NCBI RefSeq assembly: GCF_002858745.1
Contig: NZ_PJRO01000006.1
Span: 310,001-374,000 of the forward strand
Source: Mesorhizobium loti
Lineage (GTDB): Bacteria; Pseudomonadota; Alphaproteobacteria; Rhizobiales; Rhizobiaceae
Length of the DNA stretch: 64,000 bases
Reading direction: 5' to 3'
The translations under genes and the position numbers were made by a program. The notes beneath the pieces were generated by a model that was given only the letters and a program-made list of their open reading frames with translations, was not told the origin of the DNA and did no database searches. Below, piece by piece: positions 45,164 to 57,831 of this stretch (position 1 is its first letter; each line of letters starts with the position of its first letter).

Positions 45164-46059
45164 CGGCTGCATTCAAGGTCGTTGCTCAGCCGGCTGGGCC
45201 GGCTGGCATCTCCGTCAGGGATGCGACCGTCACCTATCGCAATGGCCAGACCGCAATGCGCGATGCCAGCTTCGAGGTGCCGACCGGAACCATCACCGCG
45301 CTGGTCGGCGTCAACGGTTCGGGCAAGTCGACGCTGTTCAAGGCGATCATGGGCTTCGTGCGGCTGGCCAGGGGCAGCATCCAGGTCCTGGGCATGCCCG
45401 TCGCCGAGGCACTGCGCCGGAACCTTGTGGCCTATGTGCCGCAAGCGGAAGAGGTCGACTGGAATTTTCCGGTCCTGGTCGAGGATGTCGTCATGATGGG
45501 CCGATATGGTCATATGAACATGATGCGCATTCCGAAGGCTGCCGACCGCGAGGCTGTTTCGGCTGCACTCGCCCGCGTCGGCATGTCCGAGTTCCGCAAG
45601 CGCCAGATCGGCGAATTGTCGGGCGGGCAGAAGAAGCGGGTCTTCCTGGCGCGCGCATTGGCCCAGGACGGGCGTGTCATCCTGCTCGACGAGCCATTCA
45701 CCGGGGTCGATGTCAAGACCGAGGACGCCATCATCGACCTGCTGCGCGCCTTGCGCGACGAGGGGCGTGTCATGCTGGTATCGACGCACAATCTCGGCAG
45801 CGTTCCGGAATTCTGCGACCGCACCGTGCTCTTGAAAAACACGGTGCTTGCCTCCGGCCCGACGGCCGAGACCTTCACTCAGGCCAATCTGGAGAAAGCC
45901 TTCGGTGGCGTGCTGCGCCATTTCGTGCTCGGCGGCGCAGGATTGCACGAGGACAACGACCAACGTCGCCTTGCCGTCATCACCGATGACGAGCGGCCGC
46001 TGGTCTTTTATGGCGAAAGCGGGTCGATGCAGCAGCAGGTGAGGGAGGGCAACGAATGA
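45160..46059 (+). CDS. sitB: Manganese ABC transporter ATPase SitB
   Basis: A 299-aa ATPase with Walker [12 protein letters not shown], signature [15 protein letters not shown] and Walker [13 protein letters not shown]. It drives Mn import with SitCD. It overlaps both neighbours by 4 bases. The C-terminal extension after residue 240 is typical of this family. Confidence 0.92.
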   Translation: MTAAFKVVAQPAGPAGISVRDATVTYRNGQTAMRDASFEVPTGTITALVGVNGSGKSTLFKAIMGFVRLARGSIQVLGMPVAEALRRNLVAYVPQAEEVDWNFPVLVEDVVMMGRYGHMNMMRIPKAADREAVSAALARVGMSEFRKRQIGELSGGQKKRVFLARALAQDGRVILLDEPFTGVDVKTEDAIIDLLRALRDEGRVMLVSTHNLGSVPEFCDRTVLLKNTVLASGPTAETFTQANLEKAFGGVLRHFVLGGAGLHEDNDQRRLAVITDDERPLVFYGESGSMQQQVREGNE

Positions 46060-46913
46060 GTGCGCTGCTCGAACCATTCGGCTATCAGTACATGCTGAAC
46101 GCCATGTGGGTTTCGGCCCTTGTCGGCGCCGTATGCGCCTTTCTGTCCTGCTATCTGATGCTGAAGGGCTGGTCGCTGATCGGCGACGCGCTCTCACACT
46201 CGATCGTGCCGGGTGTCGCAGGCGCCTACATGCTGGGGTTGCCGTTCTCGATCGGCGCATTCTTCTCCGGCGGTCTCGCCGCCGCGGCGATGCTTTTCCT
46301 CAACCAGCGCACCAAGCTGAAGGAGGATGCCATCATCGGCTTGATCTTCTCCTCCTTCTTCGGGCTTGGCCTCTTCATGGTGTCGCTGTCGCCGACCTCC
46401 GTGAACATCCAGACCATCGTGCTGGGCAACATCCTTGCCATCACGCCCGAGGATACACTGCAACTGGCCGTTATCGGCTTCGTCTCGCTGGCCTTATTGC
46501 TGGTGAAATGGAAGGACCTGATGGTCGTCTTCTTCGACGAAAGCCATGCCCGTTCGATCGGCCTCAACCCGGCTGCACTCAAGATCATGTTTTTCACCTT
46601 GCTGTCGGCATCGACCGTTGCCGCTCTCCAGACGGTTGGCGCTTTCCTGGTGATCTGCATGGTGGTGACGCCAGGGGCCACGGCCTACCTGCTGACCGAT
46701 CGCTTTCCGCGCCTGCTCATAATCGCCGTGATGATCGGAGCGGCAACGAGCTTCGTCGGCGCCTATGCCAGCTACTTCCTCGACGGTGCGACCGGCGGCA
46801 TCATCGTGGTGCTGCAGACGCTCATCTTCCTCATCGCATTCTTCTTCGCACCCAAGCACGGCATGCTGGCGGCGCGGCGACGGGCTGCCGAGGCGCTGGA
46901 AAGGACGGCATGA
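46056..46913 (+). CDS. sitC: Manganese ABC transporter permease SitC
   Basis: A 285-aa ABC-3 family permease with about eight hydrophobic segments. The conserved [25 protein letters not shown] lies near residue 35. One of two tandem, similar permeases in the operon. Confidence 0.92.
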   Translation: MSALLEPFGYQYMLNAMWVSALVGAVCAFLSCYLMLKGWSLIGDALSHSIVPGVAGAYMLGLPFSIGAFFSGGLAAAAMLFLNQRTKLKEDAIIGLIFSSFFGLGLFMVSLSPTSVNIQTIVLGNILAITPEDTLQLAVIGFVSLALLLVKWKDLMVVFFDESHARSIGLNPAALKIMFFTLLSASTVAALQTVGAFLVICMVVTPGATAYLLTDRFPRLLIIAVMIGAATSFVGAYASYFLDGATGGIIVVLQTLIFLIAFFFAPKHGMLAARRRAAEALERTA

Positions 46914-47758
46914 CCATGTTGCATTTCTTGCTCGCGCCCTTCCAATTCGACTTCATGATCAATGCAATGGCAATCGCAGTTCTGGTTGCGGTTCCAACGG
47001 CGCTGCTTTCCTGCTTCCTTGTGCTCAAGGGCTGGTCGCTGATGGGGGACGCCATCAGCCATGCCGTCTTTCCCGGCGTGGTGGTTGCCTACATCGTCGG
47101 CTTGCCGTACGCGGTCGGCGCCTTTGCCGCCGGCATGATCTGCGCGCTCGCCACCGGCTTTCTCAAGGACAACAGCCGTATCAAGCAGGATACGGTGATG
47201 GGTATCGTGTTTTCGGGCATGTTCGGGCTCGGCCTCGTGCTTTACGTCAAGATCCAGTCGGAAGTTCACCTCGACCACATCCTGTTTGGCGACATCCTCG
47301 GCATCGGCCTGCGTGATATCGAAGAGACGGCAGTCGTTGCGATGATCACCGCCGGCATCATTGCGCTGAAATGGCGGGATTTCCTGCTGCATGCCTTCGA
47401 CCCAGCGCAGGCGAGGGCGGTGGGATTGCGGGTCCGGTTGCTGCACTACGGCCTGCTGTGCCTGATATCGCTGACCATCGTCGGCGCGCTGAAAGCGGTC
47501 GGCATTATCCTGGCCATCGCCATGCTGATCGCGCCGGGGGCCATCGCCTTCCTGCTCACCACGCGTTTCAGCATCATGCTCTGGCTGTCCGTCGTGATTG
47601 CGGTTGGTGCGTCACTGCTCGGCGTCTATCTGTCCTTCTTCATCGACAGTGCACCGGCGCCGACCATCGTGCTGCTGCTGACGATCCTGTTCATCGCGGC
47701 CTTCCTTGTCGGCACGATGCGGGCCGCGCGAGCAGAAACCAGCCGTGCCGGCATTTAG
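46910..47758 (+). CDS. sitD: Manganese ABC transporter permease SitD
   Basis: A 282-aa ABC-3 family permease, paralogous to SitC (LVLKGWSLMGDAISHAVFPGV). The first ATG at 46910 overlaps the sitC stop; a second ATG six bases later is also possible. It is the last gene of sitABCD and converges on mur. Confidence 0.92.
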   Translation: MTMLHFLLAPFQFDFMINAMAIAVLVAVPTALLSCFLVLKGWSLMGDAISHAVFPGVVVAYIVGLPYAVGAFAAGMICALATGFLKDNSRIKQDTVMGIVFSGMFGLGLVLYVKIQSEVHLDHILFGDILGIGLRDIEETAVVAMITAGIIALKWRDFLLHAFDPAQARAVGLRVRLLHYGLLCLISLTIVGALKAVGIILAIAMLIAPGAIAFLLTTRFSIMLWLSVVIAVGASLLGVYLSFFIDSAPAPTIVLLLTILFIAAFLVGTMRAARAETSRAGI

Positions 47759-47779
47759 ACACCGGCATGTTCGTTATGA

Positions 47780-48229
47780 CTATGTCCGGCTCCGCTTCAG
47801 AGGCCGGACATAAATTTCGAGCCTGTGGCTGACGATGGTGAAGCCATGCTTGCGGGCGATTTCTTCCTGCAGGCGTTCGATTTCCTCGGAATGGAATTCG
47901 ATCACGCCGCCCGTTTCCACATCGATGAGGTGGTCATGGTGTTCGCGTGGCGTGGTCTCGTAGCGCGCGCGGCCATCGCCGAAGGTATGGCGCTCCAGGA
48001 CACCTTTCTCGCGCAGCAGGTTGACCGTGCGATAGACAGTCGCCAGCGAAATCGTCGGTTCGATTGCCGTGACGCGGCGGTGCAGTTCGACGACGTCGGG
48101 ATGATCGCTCGAATCGGACAGGACCTGCATGATGATTCGACGCGGGCCGGTGAGCCTCAGCCCGAATTCCCTGCATAGATCCGCGATATTCCGTTCCAAG
48201 TTTTGGTTCTCCTGCCCGGCTTCGCCCAT
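47780..48229 (-). CDS. mur: Manganese uptake regulator Mur (Fur family)
   Basis: A 149-aa Fur-family repressor. The DNA-binding winged helix spans about residues 15-90 (LRLTGPRRIIMQVLSD, SLATVYRTVNLLREKGVLE). Metal-binding histidines are in REHHDHLIDVETGGVIEFHSEE. In rhizobia with this gene order the Fur homologue is Mur and represses sitABCD when Mn is available. It converges on sitD; a 10-bp stem-loop at 47781-47812 overlaps its last codons. Confidence 0.88.
   Translation of the reverse strand: MGEAGQENQNLERNIADLCREFGLRLTGPRRIIMQVLSDSSDHPDVVELHRRVTAIEPTISLATVYRTVNLLREKGVLERHTFGDGRARYETTPREHHDHLIDVETGGVIEFHSEEIERLQEEIARKHGFTIVSHRLEIYVRPLKRSRT
47781..47812. terminator. Stem-loop between convergent sitD and mur
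   Basis: TATGTCCGGC pairs with GCCGGACATA around a 12-base loop. It lies within the last codons of mur and just after sitD and could end transcription from both sides. Confidence 0.45.
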
Positions 48230-48317
48230 TTCTTCGTGTTTCCAGTCCTATCTCAGATGCGTCGCATTCGCAAAAAACAGCAGCCTCATAAAGGGAGGTA
48301 AAGTAGTTCGCATATTG

Positions 48318-48337
48318 ACATAAAGATGTCTTTATGT
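48318..48337. promoter_or_regulatory. SahR-like palindromic operator before metH
   Basis: ACATAAAGA-TG-TCTTTATGT is a 9+2+9 perfect inverted repeat 46 bases before the metH start. As I recall, methionine-cycle genes in Rhizobiales carry a motif of this ATAAAGA..TCTTTAT form, bound by SahR, an ArsR-type S-adenosylhomocysteine sensor. The regulator itself is not in this window. Confidence 0.6.
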
Positions 48338-48382
48338 GATTGAGTTAAGTGACGTCGTTCCTGGAATGAAGAGTGTCGTAAT

Positions 48383-52180
<3,798 letters not shown>

Positions 52181-52261
52181 TTCGGGCCTGTCGTCTTTGC
52201 ACTGCGCCGATGTCGCTTTCGTCATCGCACCGGCGCGGCGTCCGTGATCAGATCGTGATGT

Positions 52262-52440
52262 TCAAGGTGCTCTGCGGCGAACCACGCCGGAGGGATAATT
52301 GGGAAGCCGGTTTGATGCCGGCGCTGCCCCCGCAACGGTAGCGAAGCTTCTGTCTCGACGACAGACCACTGGGCGAAAGCCTGGGAAGGTGTCGAGACGG
52401 TCCTGCAAGGACAGCTTCGGAGCCCGGAAACCAGCCCTGG
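52262..52440 (+). ncRNA. Cobalamin riboswitch upstream of the gbcA-like gene
   Basis: The core GGGAAGCCGGTTTGATGCCG is followed by GCGCTGCCCCCGCAACGGTA (52321-52340), and a B12 box AGCCCGGAAACCAGCC lies at 52421-52436. The order and spacing match the cobalamin riboswitch class. It ends about 130 bases before the Rieske oxygenase start and should lower its expression when B12 is available. Confidence 0.92.
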
Positions 52441-52568
52441 ACTTTTTGGAACTCGACTGATCGCGGTGGGCGGTCAAGAGGCAGAAAGCCGTGCGCCGGT
52501 CGAAGACCGACCAACATGGCCATCTACCCTCCATCACCACCAGTTCAGTCCTTTGACGAGGACAGGAC

Positions 52569-53816
52569 ATGGACGCACGTCATGAAATGCTGAAGCTCAT
52601 TCGCTCCAGGCGCGATGGCTTCTCGCTGGAACAGCCCTTCTACACCGACCCGGATTTCTTCAAGCTCGACATGGAGCTGATCTGGTATCGCGACTGGCTG
52701 TTCGTCGGCCACGATTGCGAGATCGCCAAGCCCGGCAGTTTCTTCACCGTCCAGATCGGCTCCTATCCGATCGTGCTGGTGCGCGACCGCGAGAACAGGA
52801 TCCGTGCGTTCCACAATTCCTGCCGCCATCGCGGCAGTCGGGTCTGCACCGTCGACAAGGGTACCTCCGCCCGACTGGTCTGCCCCTATCATCAATGGAC
52901 CTACGACCTCGACGGCAAGCTTCTGTTTGCCCGGCAGATGGCTGAAGGCTTCGACCGCAATGACTACGGTTTGAAGCCGGTCGCCTGCGAAAGCGCAGGC
53001 GGCTACATCTTCGTCTGCCTGGCTGACGAGCCGTCGGATTTCGCCCCCTTCCGCCAGATGATGGAACCCTATTTCCTGCCGCATCGCCTGGCCGACGCCA
53101 AGGTCGCCTTCGAAAGCACCATCGTCGAAAATGGCAACTGGAAGCTGGTCTGGGAAAACAACCGCGAATGCTATCATTGCGCGGGCAACCATCCGGAACT
53201 CTGCAAGACTTTCCCCGAGGCGCCGACCGTGACCGGCGTCAACGGCGTCGAGGACGACCCCGAATTGCTGGAGCACTGGGCGCGCTGCGAAGCAGCCGGG
53301 CTGCCTTCGCGTTTCGTCATCGATACGGCCGGTCAATACCGCACGACACGTGCGCCGCTGCTCCCACACGCGGTGAGCTACACCATGACAGGCCAGCGCG
53401 CCGTCAATCGCAACCTGTCCGACAGTGTCGGCACCGATCGCATCGGCACCCTGATGCTCTACCATTATCCGACGACGTGGAACCATATCCTCGGCGACCA
53501 CGCGGTGACGTTCCGCGTGCTTCCCATCAGCGCCACCGAGACGGCGGTGACCACCAAATGGCTTGTGCACAAGGATGCCGTCGAAGGCGTCGACTACGAT
53601 CTGCAGAACCTGATCCACGTCTGGACGCTGACCAATGACGAGGATCGCCGCATCGTTGAGGAGAACGCGTTCGGCATCAACTCACCGGCCTACCAGCCGG
53701 GCCCATATTCCGAGCTGCACGAAGGCGGCGTCATCCAGTTCGTCGAATGGTATGCGCGCTTCATGGAGCCTCGGCTGACCGAGGGCGAAAGACCTGCTCT
53801 GCGCAGCGTCGCCTGA
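52569..53816 (+). CDS. gbcA: Rieske oxygenase, glycine-betaine demethylase-like (GbcA)
   Basis: A 415-aa Rieske non-haem iron oxygenase. Rieske cluster ligands are C85, H87, C105 and H108 (CRHRGSRVC, CPYHQW). The mononuclear iron histidines are H203 and H208 in ENNRECYHCAGNHPE. The closest group I recognise is GbcA, which removes a methyl group from glycine betaine with O2 and releases formaldehyde; related enzymes act on stachydrine and carnitine. It forms an operon with the reductase 10 bases downstream, under a cobalamin riboswitch. Confidence 0.8.
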   Translation: MDARHEMLKLIRSRRDGFSLEQPFYTDPDFFKLDMELIWYRDWLFVGHDCEIAKPGSFFTVQIGSYPIVLVRDRENRIRAFHNSCRHRGSRVCTVDKGTSARLVCPYHQWTYDLDGKLLFARQMAEGFDRNDYGLKPVACESAGGYIFVCLADEPSDFAPFRQMMEPYFLPHRLADAKVAFESTIVENGNWKLVWENNRECYHCAGNHPELCKTFPEAPTVTGVNGVEDDPELLEHWARCEAAGLPSRFVIDTAGQYRTTRAPLLPHAVSYTMTGQRAVNRNLSDSVGTDRIGTLMLYHYPTTWNHILGDHAVTFRVLPISATETAVTTKWLVHKDAVEGVDYDLQNLIHVWTLTNDEDRRIVEENAFGINSPAYQPGPYSELHEGGVIQFVEWYARFMEPRLTEGERPALRSVA

Positions 53817-53826
53817 GGCCGCTGCA

Positions 53827-54924
53827 ATGAACGCCATGACGGGTGTCTACCTCTATCGCCATCTCGACGAAATGGCGCCATGGAACGACCGCCTCCAGGT
53901 GCTGGAGGTCACCGGCATCATTGACGAAGCGCCGGAGGTGAAGACCTTCACCTTCCGCTCGGACGCGCAGACCTGGTTCCGCTACAAGCCGGGCCAGTTC
54001 ATCACGCTGGAGTTGCCAACAGCCGATGGTCCGCTGATGCGCACCTATACGCTGGCCTCCTCGCCATCGCGCCCGTTCTCGATCTCCATCACCGTCAAGG
54101 TGCAGGCCGGCAGCATCGGCACGCGCTGGATGTTCGACAATCTCAAACGCGGATCGCGTATCAAGGCGCGCGGTCCGGCGGGCGATTTCTCGCATCACAA
54201 CCACGCTGCCGGAAAATATCTATTCATTTCCGCAGGCTCGGGCATCACGCCGATGATGTCGATGCTGCGCTGGCTCAACGACTGCGCGCCATGGACGGAC
54301 ATCGCCTTCGTCAACTGCGCCAGGCGGCCGGAAGAGATCATCTTCCGCAAGGAACTGGAGCTGCTCGGCGCCAACATGCCCGGCCTGTCGCTCGGTTTCA
54401 TGATCGAGGAGCGGTCGAGCCGCGAAAGCTGGTTCGGCCACATGGGACGGATCGACGCCGTCAGGCTGCCGCTGCTGTCGCCGGATTTTCACGAACGCGA
54501 GGTGTTCTGCTGTGGACCGGATCCGTTCATGCGCGCCGTGCGCACGATGCTGGAAGCCTCCGGCTTCGACATGGCCCACTACCACCAGGAGAGCTTCGGT
54601 GCTCCCCCGGTGGAGGCCCCGCCGGTGCCGGTGGCAACTGGACCTGCCCAGCCCGCCGAGGCGACATTGCCGCTGCGTTTCGCCAGTTCCGATGTCGACA
54701 GCCACTGCATCGCCGGCCAGACGGTGCTGCAGGCAGCGCGTGCCAGCGGTGTTCGCATCTCCGCGGCCTGCGAGTTCGGCCTCTGCGGAACCTGCCGCGT
54801 CAGGAAGGTCGCCGGCGAGGTCGAGATGAAGCACAATGGCGGCATCCTCGATGACGAGATCGCCGATGGCTACATCCTGGCGTGCTGCTCGAAGCCGCTG
54901 ACGGCGCTGGAGATCGAGGCGTGA
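53827..54924 (+). CDS. gbcB: Ferredoxin-type NAD(P)H reductase partner (GbcB)
   Basis: A 365-aa electron-transfer protein. FAD-binding RTYTLASSPSRPF lies near residue 75, NAD(P)H-binding SAGSGITPMMSM near 137 and CCGPDPFM near 225. The C-terminal 2Fe-2S domain has CEFGLCGTC and a final Cys in ILACCSK. It supplies electrons to the Rieske oxygenase. Its stop overlaps the GTG of the next small gene by 4 bases (GTGA). Confidence 0.85.
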   Translation: MNAMTGVYLYRHLDEMAPWNDRLQVLEVTGIIDEAPEVKTFTFRSDAQTWFRYKPGQFITLELPTADGPLMRTYTLASSPSRPFSISITVKVQAGSIGTRWMFDNLKRGSRIKARGPAGDFSHHNHAAGKYLFISAGSGITPMMSMLRWLNDCAPWTDIAFVNCARRPEEIIFRKELELLGANMPGLSLGFMIEERSSRESWFGHMGRIDAVRLPLLSPDFHEREVFCCGPDPFMRAVRTMLEASGFDMAHYHQESFGAPPVEAPPVPVATGPAQPAEATLPLRFASSDVDSHCIAGQTVLQAARASGVRISAACEFGLCGTCRVRKVAGEVEMKHNGGILDDEIADGYILACCSKPLTALEIEA

Positions 54925-55196
54925 GCACCCGCGACGATGAGAGGGTTGCGACGCGGCGCCAGCAGACCGGCGGCAGGACGATGGCGGTGATTTCACCGCC
55001 GCCGCCGCCCGAGGAGGTCTTCACCGACTGGCTGATGTCGGTGCCGGCCGGCGTCAGCCTGGAAATCGCCGCGCAGCGGCAGGTCGCGCTGATCGATCGT
55101 CGCGGCTCGCTGCATCCGGACGTCGTGGTGCTTCGCAGTCTTCTCGCAGCTGTCGCCTGCTCGGACGACTGGCCCAAACCCGTTCCCAATCTTTGA
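54921..55196 (+). CDS. Small unknown protein B in the gbc operon
   Basis: A 91-aa protein starting with GTG inside the end of gbcB; a later ATG at 54981 (71 aa) is also possible. PEEVFTDWLMSVPAGVSL, an Ala/Gln-rich helix and LHPDVVVLRSLLAAV align with the 80-aa protein at 42974. Both paralogues follow the redox subunits of O2-dependent enzymes in operons led by a cobalamin riboswitch. No known domain is recognised. Confidence 0.68.
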   Translation: MSTRDDERVATRRQQTGGRTMAVISPPPPPEEVFTDWLMSVPAGVSLEIAAQRQVALIDRRGSLHPDVVVLRSLLAAVACSDDWPKPVPNL

Positions 55197-55247
55197 CAGT
55201 CGAAATTCAACCCGCGCCAGCCCCTAGCCAATGACGAGTAGCCAGCA

Positions 55248-56477
55248 ATGAGCATTGCGCATCTTCAACAAGCGTCCACCACCGAGGATGTGATCGGAGA
55301 CTTGATCGCGGCGCACCGGCCAGGCCACGGGCTGGCCCGGCCGTTCTACATGGATCCCGCGATCTTCGAGCGCGACAGGGAGCGCCTGTTTCGCCGCCAC
55401 TGGCATTGCCTGGCGCATGCCAGCGTCATCCCCAACCCCGGCGACTTCGAGCTGTTCCGGCTCGGTGACGAGCAGATCATCCTGACGCTGGTGGCGGATG
55501 GCACGATCCACGCCATGCTCAATGTGTGCCGGCATCGCGGCGCGGAGGTCTGCATCAAGCCGAAGGGCAATGCGCGCTTCTTCGTCTGCCCCTACCATGC
55601 CTGGACCTACTCCAACGACGGCTCGCTGCGCGCCGCGCGGCTGATGCCGAAGGATTTCGACCGCAACGAGCACGGCCTCAAGAAGCTGCACGTTCGTGTC
55701 GCGTCGGGCCTCGTCTTCATCTCCTTCGCCAGCACCCCTCTCGACTTCGATCCGATCGAGCAGTCGCTGCGCACCAGCTGCGGCCAGTATGGCTGGGGCG
55801 AGGCCAAGGTGGCGCATCGCGAGCTCTACCCGCTGCAGGCGAACTGGAAGCTGGCGGTCGAGAACTATGTCGAGTGCTATCACTGCGGCCCGGCGCATCC
55901 CGAATACTCGCAAACCCATGCGCTGGAGCAGCCGCTCGAGATGATCGAGAAACTCAACCAGGCGATGGAGGCGCGCACCCGCTCGCTGGGCATCGAAGTG
56001 GTCAGCGGCGATCGCTGGCAGAACTCGGCCGCGGGACAGGAGGCGGTCCACACCTTCCGCTACGCGCTCTATGACGGTGTCTCCACCGGCAGCCAGGACG
56101 GCAAGGCTGTTGCGCCGCTGATGGGACGGTTCAACGAATATGATGGCGGCGTGACCTCGATCCATCTCGGCGGCACCACGTTCCTCGTCTGCTACCCCGA
56201 TCACGGCATGATCTACCGCTTCGTGCCGAAGACGGTGGACAGCTGCGAGATGGAGCTGATCTGGCTTGTCCGCGGCGACGCGGAAGAAGGCCGCGACTAC
56301 GACCTCGACACGCTGATCTGGCTTTGGAAGGTCACCACCGAGGAAGACAAGAAGATCATCGAACACACCGCGCGCGGTGTGCGGTCGCACTATTTCGTGC
56401 CAGGCCCGATCGTGCCGATGGAGCACAACGAACTTCGCTACATCAACTGGTATCTGGAGGAGATCAGCCGCCCGTAG
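55248..56477 (+). CDS. Second Rieske oxygenase alpha subunit
   Basis: A 409-aa Rieske oxygenase. Cluster ligands are C94, H96, C114 and H117; iron ligands are H212 and H217 in VENYVECYHCGPAHPEY. It resembles the stachydrine/choline-monooxygenase branch. It follows small protein B by 51 bases and is probably in the same transcript, so the single reductase GbcB may serve both oxygenases. A different methylated-amine substrate is likely but not identifiable. Confidence 0.82.
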   Translation: MSIAHLQQASTTEDVIGDLIAAHRPGHGLARPFYMDPAIFERDRERLFRRHWHCLAHASVIPNPGDFELFRLGDEQIILTLVADGTIHAMLNVCRHRGAEVCIKPKGNARFFVCPYHAWTYSNDGSLRAARLMPKDFDRNEHGLKKLHVRVASGLVFISFASTPLDFDPIEQSLRTSCGQYGWGEAKVAHRELYPLQANWKLAVENYVECYHCGPAHPEYSQTHALEQPLEMIEKLNQAMEARTRSLGIEVVSGDRWQNSAAGQEAVHTFRYALYDGVSTGSQDGKAVAPLMGRFNEYDGGVTSIHLGGTTFLVCYPDHGMIYRFVPKTVDSCEMELIWLVRGDAEEGRDYDLDTLIWLWKVTTEEDKKIIEHTARGVRSHYFVPGPIVPMEHNELRYINWYLEEISRP

Positions 56478-56514
56478 CGAATGACTTGGTCGAAAATCGA
56501 ACAGGGAGGATAGG

Positions 56515-57705
56515 ATGAGCAGAAACAGAGGCGTGGTCTATCTGGGCCCTGGCAAGGTCGAGGTCCAGGATATCGAAGATCCCAAATTCGCGGCACCGGA
56601 TGGCCGGCGCATCGAGCATGCCGTGATCCTGAAGGTGGTTTCCACCAACATCTGCGGCTCCGACCAGCATATGGTTCGCGGACGCACGACTGCCGAGGCG
56701 GGGCTGGTCCTTGGCCATGAGATCACGGGCGAGGTGATCGAAAAAGGCAGCGACGTCGAAATGCTCGAAGTCGGCGATATCGTCTCGGTGCCTTTCAACG
56801 TGGCGTGCGGACGTTGCCGCTGCTGCAAGGGGCAGGACACCGGCGTTTGCCTGACGGTCAATCCGGCACGCGCCGGCGGCGCCTATGGCTATGTCGACAT
56901 GGGTGGCTGGATCGGCGGGCAGGCCCGTTATGTCATGGTGCCTTATGCCGATTTCAACCTGCTGAAGTTCCCCGATCGCGACCGCGCCATGGAAAAGATC
57001 CGCGATCTGACCATGCTGTCCGACATCCTGCCGACAGGCTTTCACGGCGCTGTCCGCGCCGGCGCCGGTGTCGGCTCGATCGTCTATGTCGCCGGCGCTG
57101 GCCCGGTTGGCCTTGCGGCGGCCGCATCCGCCCGCATCCTCGGCGCCGCGGTCGTGATGATCGGCGATTTCAACAAGGAACGGCTCGCCCATGCAGCCAA
57201 GGTCGGTTTCGAGGCCGTCGACCTTTCCAAAAGCGATCGGTTGGGTGACCTGGTTGCCGAAGTCACAGGCTCCGACGAGGTCGATTGCGCAATCGACGCG
57301 GTCGGTTTCGAGGCGCGCAGGCACGGCGGCGGCGAGCAGCCGGCGATCGTGCTGAACCAGATGATGGAGATCACCCGCGCGGCGTGATCGATCGGCATCC
57401 CCGGGCTCTATGTGACGGAAGATCCCGGTGCCGTGGATTCGGCCGCCAGGCATGGCAGCCTGTCGCTGCGTCTGGGACTCGGCTGGGCCAAGGCGCAGTC
57501 CTTCCACACGGGGCAGACGCCGGTGCTTCGATACAATCGCCAGCTCATGCAGGCCATTCTTCACGACCGCCTGCCGATAGCCGATATCGTCAGCGCCAAG
57601 GTGATCTCGCTCGAGGATGCGGCGCACGGCTACGAGAGCTTCGACCAGGGCGCTGCCGTCAAATATGTGCTTGACCCGCATGGGGATATTTCGAAAGCTG
57701 CCTGA
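56515..57705 (+). pseudogene. fdhA: Glutathione-independent formaldehyde dehydrogenase, interrupted by one in-frame TGA
   Basis: A zinc-dependent alcohol-dehydrogenase-family gene that would give about 396 aa. Zinc and catalytic residues are intact (NICGSDQHM, GHEITGEV, CGRCRCCKGQDTGVC), and the NAD motif AGAGPVGLAAAAS is present. At 57385-57387 the codon is TGA, and the same frame continues at once with SIGIPGLYVTEDPGAVD through the normal C-terminus. Relatives have a small residue, often Gly, here, so GGA to TGA is the simplest change. The 290-aa product would lack the last quarter. In gbc operons this enzyme removes the formaldehyde made by demethylation. A sequencing error is possible. 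Confidence 0.8.
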
Positions 57706-57831
57706 CCAAGACAGGCCAGCCTGGAACGGTTGCCGCTGCCGCGCAGGCCATCGACGCCCGCGCGGCCTTGGCAACCTCGAGCGGCTGGCGTCGGGCCACC
57801 GGCGATTTTGTTTGAGCCAGGAGATGGATAC

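Noticed and set aside
48230..48382. SAM riboswitch before metH
   Set aside because: The gap is short and shows no SAM-riboswitch core; the palindrome fits a protein-binding site better.
57385..57387. TGA as a selenocysteine codon in formaldehyde dehydrogenase
   Set aside because: The family does not use selenocysteine at this position, the residue is far from the active-site Cys, and I saw no SECIS-like hairpin directly after it.
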